DNA of 5,834 bases from Pseudomonadota bacterium (GTDB taxonomy: Bacteria; Pseudomonadota; Gammaproteobacteria; Burkholderiales; Methylophilaceae): NCBI GenBank assembly GCA_029549705.1, contig JAKPIR010000261.1:1-5834 (forward strand), written 5' to 3'. Below are positions 1 to 5,834 of the stretch, piece after piece (position 1 is the first letter of the stretch; each line of letters starts with the position of its first letter). Under the pieces are notes generated by a model, which had not been told where the DNA came from, did no database searches, and saw only the letters and a list, made by a program, of their open reading frames with translations. The position numbers and the translations under genes are program-made.

Positions 1-81
1 AAAGAAATGCTCTTGGCTATTGGTGATAAGTATGAAGCACAAATCGCGGCAGATCGCGCTAATGATAAGCAGTTTAGATAG
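1..81 (+). CDS. nuoI: NADH-quinone oxidoreductase subunit I, C-terminal end (partial)
   Basis: The window opens in frame within a gene whose last 26 codons end at TAG (79-81). The visible residues begin KEMLLAIGDKYEAQIAADRA and end in QFR, which resembles the tail of betaproteobacterial NuoI. NuoI is the ferredoxin-like subunit that carries two [4Fe-4S] clusters (N6a, N6b) and passes electrons towards the quinone site where the peripheral arm meets the membrane arm. The cluster-binding cysteines lie upstream of the window and cannot be checked here. Placement directly ahead of nuoJ on the same strand is the standard nuo order and is the strongest support for the call. Only the tail is seen, so the name rests on this short match plus context. 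Confidence 0.88.
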   Translation, partial: KEMLLAIGDKYEAQIAADRANDKQFR

Positions 82-109
82 AAAATTTCTAGGTTAGATG
101 AGTAGATAA
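82..109 (+). other. nuoI-nuoJ intergenic gap with a four-codon upstream ATG frame
   Basis: This 28-base gap is the longest non-coding stretch in the window. It has no good Shine-Dalgarno sequence at the usual distance from the nuoJ ATG; the nearest purine-rich match is GATGAG at 97-102, and an AGG lies further off at 91-93. The ATG at 98-100 opens a frame of Met-Ser-Arg followed by TAA (107-109), whose stop directly abuts the nuoJ ATG at 110. No hairpin followed by a T-run is seen, so there is no sign that transcription stops between nuoI and nuoJ. Confidence 0.5.
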
Positions 110-769
110 ATGACATTTTTTGGCCTACCTTTTCACGATATCGTTTTTTATGTGCTAGCCACGATATTGTTGTATGCAGCGGTGAGCGTAATCACGACCC
201 GAAATCCCGTGTACGCTGCCCTATATCTGGTATTGGCATTTTTTACTGCCGCAGGGATATGGTTATTGCTTGAGGCCGAATTTTTAGCCATCACCCTGGT
301 GCTGGTTTATGTTGGTGCGGTCATGGTGTTATTTTTATTTGTGGTGATGATGCTAGATATCAATTTGGATAGGTTGCGAGAAGGTTTTTGGAAGGCATTG
401 CCAGTCGCGCTTCCTGTTGGCGGCTTAATGGCAGTAGAAATGGTGATGATTGTAGGGACCCGAAATTTTGGTGTGGATAAAGTAGCCGCACCAGTCGCAA
501 AAAGTGCAGATTATAGTAACACTGCCGAATTAGGCCGTGTTTTATATACGGATTACTTACTACCATTTGAATTGGCCTCAATCGTGCTACTGGTGGCTAT
601 TGTTGCAGCGATTGCACTGACTTTAAGAGGTCGCCGTGAAAGTAAGTCGATGGACCCGGCTAAGCAAGTGCTAGTGAAAAAGTCTGATCGATTGAGAATT
701 GTGAAAATGGACGCCACTGTGGAGCAAGCCGCAGAAAATAATGATGGCTCGGTAAAGGAGGATAAGTAA
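110..769 (+). CDS. nuoJ: NADH-quinone oxidoreductase subunit J
   Basis: NuoJ (ND6 homologue) is an inner-membrane core subunit of complex I that helps couple quinone reduction to proton movement. The 219-residue product has about five hydrophobic segments (roughly 11-29, 34-53, 58-82, 93-115 and 150-172). The third holds the family hallmark VYVGAVMVLFLFVVMML (residues 66-82), with Y67 and G69 in the region corresponding to the flexible, pi-bulged third helix known from complex I structures. After the last helix comes a hydrophilic, strongly charged tail of about 47 residues (RGRRESK, then KKSDRLRIVKM). This makes the protein longer than E. coli NuoJ (about 184 residues); I recall similar tails in betaproteobacterial homologues. 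The ATG at 110 leaves the normal short N-terminus before helix 1. Its ribosome binding site is weak. The stop TAA overlaps the nuoK start by one base. Confidence 0.96.
   Translation: MTFFGLPFHDIVFYVLATILLYAAVSVITTRNPVYAALYLVLAFFTAAGIWLLLEAEFLAITLVLVYVGAVMVLFLFVVMMLDINLDRLREGFWKALPVALPVGGLMAVEMVMIVGTRNFGVDKVAAPVAKSADYSNTAELGRVLYTDYLLPFELASIVLLVAIVAAIALTLRGRRESKSMDPAKQVLVKKSDRLRIVKMDATVEQAAENNDGSVKEDK
754..761 (+). promoter_or_regulatory. Strong ribosome binding site for nuoK, with TAATG stop/start overlap
   Basis: AAAGGAGG at 754-761 is a near-perfect Shine-Dalgarno sequence, seven bases before the nuoK ATG (769-771). It lies inside the end of nuoJ and encodes part of its Lys/Glu-rich tail. 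The nuoJ stop TAA (767-769) shares its last A with the nuoK start, the classic arrangement for translational coupling. This is the only strong ribosome binding site among the junctions in the window, and it fixes the nuoK start. Confidence 0.85.
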
Positions 770-1074
770 TGGTGGGGCTTTCGCATTACCTTATTTTGGG
801 CACGCTGTTATTTGCTATCAGCGTCATTGGTATTTTCTTAAACCGTAAAAATGTCATCATTTTATTGATGGCTATCGAACTCATGTTACTTGCGGTCAAT
901 TTAAACTTCATCGCTTTTTCTCATTACTTACATGATATTGCAGGCCAAGTGTTTGTGTTTTTTATACTAACTGTGGCTGCAGCAGAGTCAGCGATTGGCT
1001 TAGCCATTTTAGTGGTGTTATTTAGAAACTTGCGCACGATTAACGTGGACGATTTAGATACTTTAAAAGGCTAA
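769..1074 (+). CDS. nuoK: NADH-quinone oxidoreductase subunit K
   Basis: NuoK (ND4L homologue) is a small three-helix inner-membrane subunit that sits between NuoJ and the antiporter-like subunits and carries part of the hydrophilic axis for protons. The product is 101 residues, the usual family length, with helices at about 5-24, 28-50 and 58-84. The two membrane glutamates essential in E. coli (E36 and E72 there) are present as E37, in MAIELMLLAVNLNF, and E73, in TVAAAESAIGLAI. The start is well supported by the Shine-Dalgarno sequence at 754-761 and by the one-base overlap with nuoJ. The C-terminus (NLRTINVDDLDTLKG) matches the family. Nothing in the gene is unusual. Confidence 0.98.
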   Translation: MVGLSHYLILGTLLFAISVIGIFLNRKNVIILLMAIELMLLAVNLNFIAFSHYLHDIAGQVFVFFILTVAAAESAIGLAILVVLFRNLRTINVDDLDTLKG

Positions 1075-1083
1075 TATTTACCA

Positions 1084-3099
1084 ATGACAATGCAACAGAT
1101 TTATTTGGCCATTCCTCTACTGCCTTTGCTGGCCGCCATTCTGGTGGGCTTGTTTGGCAAGCTGATGCCGCGTTCGATGGCACATGTTTTGACCATCGCT
1201 GGCGTTGCAGTTTCATTTGCGTTGTCGCTTTATGTGTTAAAAAATGCCTTAGTGAGTGAACCCTATAATGCAACGGTATATTCATGGCTAAAAAGCGGTA
1301 ATTTTACGTTTGAGATTGGCTTTTTAATTGACCGTCTGTCTGCCATGATGATGGTGGTGGTTACGTTTGTTTCTCTTATGGTCCACATTTACACCATAGG
1401 TTACATGCATGAAGATCAGGGCTATGCTAGATTTTTCAGCTATATTTCGTTGTTTACTTTTGCGATGTTGATGCTAGTGATGTCGAACAACTTTATGCAG
1501 TTGTTTTTTGGTTGGGAAGCAGTAGGTTTAGTTTCATACTTACTTATCGGCTTTTGGTATACGCGCCCTACGGCCATTTATGCCAATCTAAAGGCTTTCT
1601 TAGTCAACCGTGTCGGTGACTTCGGGTTTTTGCTGGGCATAGGCCTAGTGTTATTTCACTTCGGCAGTTTAGATTATGCGGCAGTGTTTTCGGTTGCGCC
1701 GCAAATGGCAGATGTGCAAATTAACTTAATTGGCAATACGCAGTGGTCATTGATGACGGCGACTTGTATATTGCTATTTATTGGTGCGATGGGTAAGTCC
1801 GCACAAGTGCCGCTGCATGTTTGGCTGCCTGATTCGATGGAAGGTCCTACACCTATTTCGGCTCTGATTCATGCAGCAACGATGGTGACCGCAGGTATAT
1901 TTATGGTGGCCAGAATGTCACCTTTGTTTGAGTTATCTACAACGGCACTCTCGTTTGTATTGATTATCGGTAGTATCACAGCATTGTTTATGGGCTTTTT
2001 GGGCATTATCCAAAATGATATCAAGCGCGTGGTGGCATATTCTACTTTATCGCAATTAGGCTATATGACCGTTGCGTTGGGAGTTTCAGCATACTCTGTT
2101 GCGATATTTCACTTAATGACCCATGCATTTTTTAAAGCACTGTTATTTTTAGGTGCTGGTGCGGTCATCATGGGCATGCATCATGATCAAGATATCCGAA
2201 ATATGGGTAACTTAAAAAAATACATGCCTGTCACTTGGATTACTTCGTTGATAGGCTCACTAGCCCTCATAGGCACGCCATTTTTATCAGGGTTTTATTC
2301 AAAAGACAGCATTATTGAAGCAGCAAAAGCTTCTCATATTACTGGCAGTGGCTTTGCCTATTTTGCTGTGTTAGCTGGCGTATTTGTAACAGCATTTTAT
2401 AGTTTTCGCATGTATTTCTTGGTGTTTCATGGTGAAGAAAAGTGGCGAAGCGTTCAGCATGACGCACATCATGATGACCACGACCATCATCATGGTTTGG
2501 CTCCCACGGATAATCCACATGAACCTGGCTGGGTTGTGAAATTGCCCTTGATTTTATTGGCAATACCCTCATTAGCGATAGGCTATATTGCAATTGAACC
2601 AATGTTGTTTGGTGACTTTTTTAAGGGCGTGATTACTGTAGATTACGCAATTCATCCAGCAATGAAAGAATTAACGCATCACTGGCACACAATTTATCAA
2701 TCGGCTAATGGTATGGCGCTTCATAGCTTAGCTACCTTGCCATTTATATTAGCTGCGTCTGGCGTATTTACAGCTTGGTTTTTCTATATGAAGCGGCCTG
2801 ATATTCCTGCATCCATTCAAACAAAATTTTCTAATATCAATAAAGTTTTAGAAAATAAATATGGTTTTGATAGTTTTAATGAGCGAGTCTTTGCATTTGG
2901 ATCTCGAATGATAGGTGAAAAGCTTTGGCAAATCGGTGACGTCAAGATTATCGATGGTGGGATGGTGAATGGAACAGCCAATTTAATAGGCAAATTGTCA
3001 GGGATTGTACGCAAATTACAAACCGGGCTGATTTATCACTATGCGTTTGCCATGATTATTGGCGTGTTTTTATTGCTCACATTTTTTACTAAAGTCTAA
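1084..3099 (+). CDS. nuoL: NADH-quinone oxidoreductase subunit L (distal antiporter-like proton channel)
   Basis: NuoL (ND5 homologue) is the outermost Mrp-antiporter-like proton channel of the membrane arm, and its long C-terminal lateral helix braces NuoM and NuoN. Family motifs are clear: FFGWEAVGLVSYLLIGFW (141-158, E145), GAMGKSAQVPLHVWLPDSME (234-253, K238), ALIHAATMVTAG (260-271, H263), THAFFKALLFLGAGA (346-360, H347 and K351) and LSGFYSKDSI (401-410, K407). These cover the paired-charge and proton-path residues known from E. coli. At 671 residues it is longer than E. coli NuoL (613), in part because of a His/Asp-rich hydrophilic loop at about 459-485. The C-terminus has an amphipathic stretch (about 580-650) and a final membrane segment (about 653-669), as expected for the lateral helix and its anchor. 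Codon 1 is the ATG at 1084; the ATG at 1090 (codon 3) is an equally plausible start. The only purine-rich match upstream is AAAAGG at 1065-1070, which is far away. Confidence 0.97.
   Translation: MTMQQIYLAIPLLPLLAAILVGLFGKLMPRSMAHVLTIAGVAVSFALSLYVLKNALVSEPYNATVYSWLKSGNFTFEIGFLIDRLSAMMMVVVTFVSLMVHIYTIGYMHEDQGYARFFSYISLFTFAMLMLVMSNNFMQLFFGWEAVGLVSYLLIGFWYTRPTAIYANLKAFLVNRVGDFGFLLGIGLVLFHFGSLDYAAVFSVAPQMADVQINLIGNTQWSLMTATCILLFIGAMGKSAQVPLHVWLPDSMEGPTPISALIHAATMVTAGIFMVARMSPLFELSTTALSFVLIIGSITALFMGFLGIIQNDIKRVVAYSTLSQLGYMTVALGVSAYSVAIFHLMTHAFFKALLFLGAGAVIMGMHHDQDIRNMGNLKKYMPVTWITSLIGSLALIGTPFLSGFYSKDSIIEAAKASHITGSGFAYFAVLAGVFVTAFYSFRMYFLVFHGEEKWRSVQHDAHHDDHDHHHGLAPTDNPHEPGWVVKLPLILLAIPSLAIGYIAIEPMLFGDFFKGVITVDYAIHPAMKELTHHWHTIYQSANGMALHSLATLPFILAASGVFTAWFFYMKRPDIPASIQTKFSNINKVLENKYGFDSFNERVFAFGSRMIGEKLWQIGDVKIIDGGMVNGTANLIGKLSGIVRKLQTGLIYHYAFAMIIGVFLLLTFFTKV
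2458..2493 (+). other. His/Asp-rich loop in NuoL
   Basis: These codons encode NuoL residues 459-470 (HDAHHDDHDHHH): seven His and four Asp in twelve positions. They sit in a hydrophilic loop between the helix ending near FRMYFLVFHGEEKW and the next membrane segment starting near WVVKLPLILLAIPS. The DNA is a low-complexity mix of CAT/CAC and GAT/GAC codons. I recall similar His-rich loops at this place in other betaproteobacterial NuoL proteins. Metal binding is chemically possible, but nothing in the sequence shows that it occurs. Confidence 0.8.
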
Positions 3100-3101
3100 A
3101 C

Positions 3102-4628
3102 ATGCTCGAATTCTTCACTTTGGATTATTTCTATCGACACATTTTAAGTTTTGCCATTTGGTTGCCGATTGCGGCTGGCATCGCTGTGCTTTTTACTGCG
3201 AATGATGATAAGCCAAATGTTACGCGTTGGCTTGCTTTATTTGGCAGTGTAGCTGCCTTTGTAGTCACTATTCCGCTTTATACGCACTTTAACTTTGCTG
3301 ATGGCGGTTTTCAATTTCAGGAAAAGTTTAGTTGGATTGCGTCCTTTAATATTCATTACCATTTAGGTGCTGATGGCATTGCGGTCCCGCTGATATTGCT
3401 GACTAGCTTTACAACAGTGATAGTTGTATTGGCGGGTTGGGAGGTTATAGAAAAACGTGTCGCGCAGTATATGGCATCGTTTCTTATTATGAGTGGCTTG
3501 ATGATTGGCGTTTTTAGTGCGCTGGATGCCATTATGTATTACGTGTTCTGGGAAGCCATGCTGATCCCCATGTTCTTGGTGATTGGTGTTTGGGGCGGGC
3601 CTAATCGGGTATACGCAACGATTAAGTTTTTCTTGTACACCTTGCTTGGCTCGTTGTTGATGTTGGTTGCGTTTATCTTTCTGTTTTACCAAACTGGTAG
3701 TTTTGCAATTACAGATTACTATCAGCTTGCCATGCCGCTCAATGTACAGATTTTAATATTTCTCGCATTCTTTGCAGCTTTTGCGGTGAAGATTCCGATG
3801 TGGCCAGTGCATACCTGGTTGCCGGATGCGCACGTTGAGGCGCCTACGGGTGGTTCGGTCGTGTTGGCTGCAATTGCGCTAAAACTCGGTGGTTATAGTT
3901 TCTTACGCTTTGCGATGCCCATAGCGCCTGATGCGGCACATTATTTATCAGGCTACATGATTGCGTTATCTTTGATTGCCATCGTGTACATCGCGCTAGT
4001 TGCTCTGGTACAAAGAGATATGAAAAAGTTAATTGCCTACTCATCGATTTCTCATATGGGCTTTGTCACATTGGGCTTTTTTATTTTCAATAACTTAGGG
4101 CTAGAAGGCGCAATTGTTCAGATGATATCGCATGGCTTTATTTCTGCGGCCATGTTCCTATGTGTAGGTGTCTTGTATGATCGTGTGCATAGCCGTCAAA
4201 TTGACTCTTACGGCGGCGTTGCTAATACCATGCCCATGTTTGCGGCTTTTGCTGTTTTATTTGCCATGGCTAACAGTGGTTTACCTGGAACCTCTGGCTT
4301 TGTGGGCGAATTTATGGTGATATTAGGCGCCATTCAGGTGAACTTTTGGTTTGCATTTTTAGCTTCATTCACATTGATTTTTGGCGCTGCCTATACTTTG
4401 TGGATGGTGAAACGTGTGTTTTATGGTGCAGTGGCCAATGAAAAAGTTGCAGCATTAAAAGACCTAAATAAGCGCGAATTCTTCATTTTGGCTATTCTAG
4501 CCATGTTAGTGCTAGCCCTTGGTATTTACCCGCAGCCACTAACGGAACTCACTAACGCCACGGTAACACAACTTCTTTCTCATTTATCACAAAGCAAGCT
4601 GCCCGTTGGTTTGTCAGCAGGGCTATAA
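3102..4628 (+). CDS. nuoM: NADH-quinone oxidoreductase subunit M (antiporter-like proton channel)
   Basis: NuoM (ND4 homologue) is the middle of the three antiporter-like proton channels. At 508 residues it matches E. coli NuoM (509). Diagnostic motifs are HYHLGADGIAVPLILLT (85-101), FWEAMLIPMFLVIGVWGG (149-166, E151), FAVKIPMWPVHTWLPDAHVE (227-246, K230), GSVVLAAIALKLGGYSFLRF (251-270, K261), AYSSISHMGFV (312-322, H318), MISHGFISAAMFLCVGVLYD (341-360, H344) and the NuoM signature NSGLPGTSGFVGEF (391-404, E403). These are the residues needed for the half-channels and for the central lysine/terminal glutamate pair specific to NuoM. The gene starts two bases after the nuoL stop with no clear Shine-Dalgarno sequence, so it probably depends on translation continuing from nuoL. 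No internal ATG gives a better start: the next one is at codon 92, far inside the conserved protein. Confidence 0.98.
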   Translation: MLEFFTLDYFYRHILSFAIWLPIAAGIAVLFTANDDKPNVTRWLALFGSVAAFVVTIPLYTHFNFADGGFQFQEKFSWIASFNIHYHLGADGIAVPLILLTSFTTVIVVLAGWEVIEKRVAQYMASFLIMSGLMIGVFSALDAIMYYVFWEAMLIPMFLVIGVWGGPNRVYATIKFFLYTLLGSLLMLVAFIFLFYQTGSFAITDYYQLAMPLNVQILIFLAFFAAFAVKIPMWPVHTWLPDAHVEAPTGGSVVLAAIALKLGGYSFLRFAMPIAPDAAHYLSGYMIALSLIAIVYIALVALVQRDMKKLIAYSSISHMGFVTLGFFIFNNLGLEGAIVQMISHGFISAAMFLCVGVLYDRVHSRQIDSYGGVANTMPMFAAFAVLFAMANSGLPGTSGFVGEFMVILGAIQVNFWFAFLASFTLIFGAAYTLWMVKRVFYGAVANEKVAALKDLNKREFFILAILAMLVLALGIYPQPLTELTNATVTQLLSHLSQSKLPVGLSAGL

Positions 4629-4631
4629 GTT

Positions 4632-5834
4632 ATGGAAAATATACGTTACGATTTAATCACAGCATTACCTGAGATAGTAGTGTTGAGTATGGCTATGCTG
4701 ATATTACTGGCAGATTTGTTTTTAAACAAAAGTAACCGCATTGTTATTTACTGGTTAGCACAAGCCACTTTATTTGTTGCGGCATATTTCACGGCAAGCA
4801 CGCACGCATCCAGTGTAGGCTATGCCTTTAATGGCATGTTTGTGGATGACTCTTTATCTGATGTGCTGAAACTAATGATTTACCTTGGAACTTCGCTAAT
4901 TTTTGTTTACAGCCGTCAGTATATCGTTGACCGCAATATGTATCGTGGTGAGTTTTATGCGCTGGTGCTGTTCGCCATGGTGGGTATGATGATCATGGTA
5001 TCAGGCCAGAATATGCTCACGTTATATATTGGCCTAGAGTTACTGTCGCTAAGCTTGTATGCGCTTGTAGCACTTGATCGTGATAATGCAAGAGCGACGG
5101 AGGCTGCCATGAAGTACTTTGTACTCGGGGCATTAGCTTCAGGTATGTTGCTCTATGGCATGAGTATGATTTACGGTATGACGGCCAGTTTGAATATTTC
5201 GGATATTAGTCATGCACTCATGAATGCACCGACACCGCATCAAGGGTTATATGCAGTGCTAATATTGGGTTTGGTTTTTATTGTGGCAGGGCTGGCTTTT
5301 AAACTGGGGGCAGTGCCTTTTCAGATGTGGGTGCCAGATGTTTATGAAGGCTCCCCTACAGCAGTCACTATGCTGATTGGTTCGGTACCAAAACTTGCTG
5401 CGTTTGCATTTGTAATTCGTTTGTTGGCCCAGGGTTTACAGACCATGGCAGTCGATTGGCAGCAAATGCTGATGATAATGGCGGTATTGTCCATTGTGGT
5501 GGGTAATGTGACCGCTATAGCACAAACCAATCTCAAACGTATGCTAGCTTATTCAACCATTTCACATATTGGTTTTATGCTATTTGGCTTAATGAGCGCG
5601 AGTCAAAATGGCTATATTTCGTCCATGTTCTACATTTCAAGTTACGTGTTAATGACGCTGGCCGGTTTTGGTATGATTATTTTGCTATCACGCAAAGGGT
5701 TCGAGGCCGAACAATTAAATGATTTAAAAGGGCTTAATCATCGTAGCCCGTGGCATGCATTTTTGATGTTAATTGTGATGTTCAGTATGGCTGGCGTGCC
5801 GCCAACTTTAGGGTTTTATGCTAAGTTTGCTGTA
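4632..5834 (+). CDS. nuoN: NADH-quinone oxidoreductase subunit N (partial, 3' end outside window)
   Basis: NuoN (ND2 homologue) is the antiporter-like proton channel closest to the NuoJ/NuoK/NuoA/NuoH core. The frame starts at ATG 4632, three bases after the nuoM stop, and stays open for 401 codons to the window edge. It begins MENIRYDLITALPEIVVLSM. Visible motifs are LTLYIGLELLSLSLYALVAL (129-148, E136), EAAMKYFVLGALASGMLLYG (157-176), AGLAFKLGAVPFQMWVPDVY (219-238, K224), EGSPTAVTMLIGSVPKLAAF (239-258, K254), TNLKRMLAYSTISHIGFM (299-316, H312) and SMAGVPPTLGFYAKF (385-399, K398). K398 corresponds to the conserved lysine K395 of E. coli NuoN. Family members run to about 480-490 residues, so roughly 85-90 residues, covering the last helices, lie beyond the window. 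No strong ribosome binding site is visible; AGCAGGG at 4616-4622 is the nearest candidate. The reading frame shows no sign of damage. Confidence 0.97.
   Translation, partial: MENIRYDLITALPEIVVLSMAMLILLADLFLNKSNRIVIYWLAQATLFVAAYFTASTHASSVGYAFNGMFVDDSLSDVLKLMIYLGTSLIFVYSRQYIVDRNMYRGEFYALVLFAMVGMMIMVSGQNMLTLYIGLELLSLSLYALVALDRDNARATEAAMKYFVLGALASGMLLYGMSMIYGMTASLNISDISHALMNAPTPHQGLYAVLILGLVFIVAGLAFKLGAVPFQMWVPDVYEGSPTAVTMLIGSVPKLAAFAFVIRLLAQGLQTMAVDWQQMLMIMAVLSIVVGNVTAIAQTNLKRMLAYSTISHIGFMLFGLMSASQNGYISSMFYISSYVLMTLAGFGMIILLSRKGFEAEQLNDLKGLNHRSPWHAFLMLIVMFSMAGVPPTLGFYAKFAV

Noticed and set aside
1040..1285. Minus-strand open frame of 81 codons across the nuoK-nuoL junction
   Set aside because: Both strands here are explained by conserved nuoK and nuoL. 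The predicted product has no membrane, domain or motif character, and a convergent gene inside the nuo operon is not expected.
2467..2476. Perfect 10-base palindrome CATCATGATG, as a possible operator
   Set aside because: It sits inside the His/Asp codon run of NuoL, where CAT and GAT triplets make such palindromes by chance. There is no promoter or gene start nearby.
2339..2602. Minus-strand open frame of 87 codons opposite the His-rich loop of nuoL
   Set aside because: It is antisense to a conserved gene and its composition merely reflects the CAT/GAT-rich stretch of nuoL. There is no family resemblance and no sign of its own expression signals.
3363..3692. Minus-strand open frame of 109 codons opposite nuoM
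   Set aside because: It lies wholly inside the well-conserved nuoM frame, its product is Gln/His/Asn-rich with no recognisable domain, and it has no upstream gene context. It is an antisense shadow of codon use in a hydrophobic gene.
1084..5834. Mrp Na+/H+ antiporter or formate hydrogenlyase/hydrogenase-4 membrane genes in place of complex I
   Set aside because: Those systems share NuoL/M/N-like subunits, but the full order I-J-K-L-M-N, the complex I-type NuoJ and NuoK, and the NuoM and NuoN signature motifs fit NDH-1 only.
1..5834. Possible undescribed system, mobile element, RNA gene or CRISPR in the window
   Set aside because: Conserved complex I genes account for almost every base; the gaps total about 42 bases. 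I saw no repeat array, inverted repeat, tRNA-like fold or terminator-like hairpin with a T-run.

Overview
The window is a contiguous stretch of the operon for respiratory complex I (proton-translocating NADH:quinone oxidoreductase, NDH-1). All genes are on the + strand in the canonical bacterial order: the last 26 codons of nuoI (1-81), then complete nuoJ (110-769), nuoK (769-1074), nuoL (1084-3099) and nuoM (3102-4628), and the first 401 codons of nuoN (4632 to the window end). Coding density is nearly total. The only gaps are 28, 9, 2 and 3 bases, and nuoJ and nuoK overlap by one base. I see no internal terminator, tRNA, mobile element, repeat array or CRISPR, and no gene on the minus strand.

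The genes encode most of the membrane arm. NuoJ and NuoK form part of the core next to the quinone site. NuoL, NuoM and NuoN are the three antiporter-like proton channels that extend along the arm. The NuoI tail belongs to the ferredoxin-like subunit carrying the N6a/N6b iron-sulfur clusters at the junction of the peripheral and membrane arms. The ionisable residues of the proton path are all in place: glutamates E37 and E73 in NuoK; E145, K238, H263 and K407 in NuoL; E151, K230, K261 and E403 in NuoM; E136, K224, K254 and K398 in NuoN. This therefore reads as a functional proton-pumping complex I.

The protein features suggest a betaproteobacterium: the charged C-terminal tail of NuoJ, the His/Asp-rich loop and long C-terminal region of NuoL, and the NuoI ending. 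The moderately AT-rich codon use (TTA, ATT and TTT common) fits a member of the Methylophilaceae (Methylotenera-like) or a related Nitrosomonadales lineage. The family-level placement is an inference from remembered sequence character, not from a search.

The region is ordinary housekeeping sequence and I find no undescribed system. The few points worth a second look are small: the His/Asp-rich loop in NuoL, the tail of NuoJ, a four-codon upstream reading frame abutting nuoJ, and the contrast between one strong ribosome binding site (nuoK) and several weak ones.
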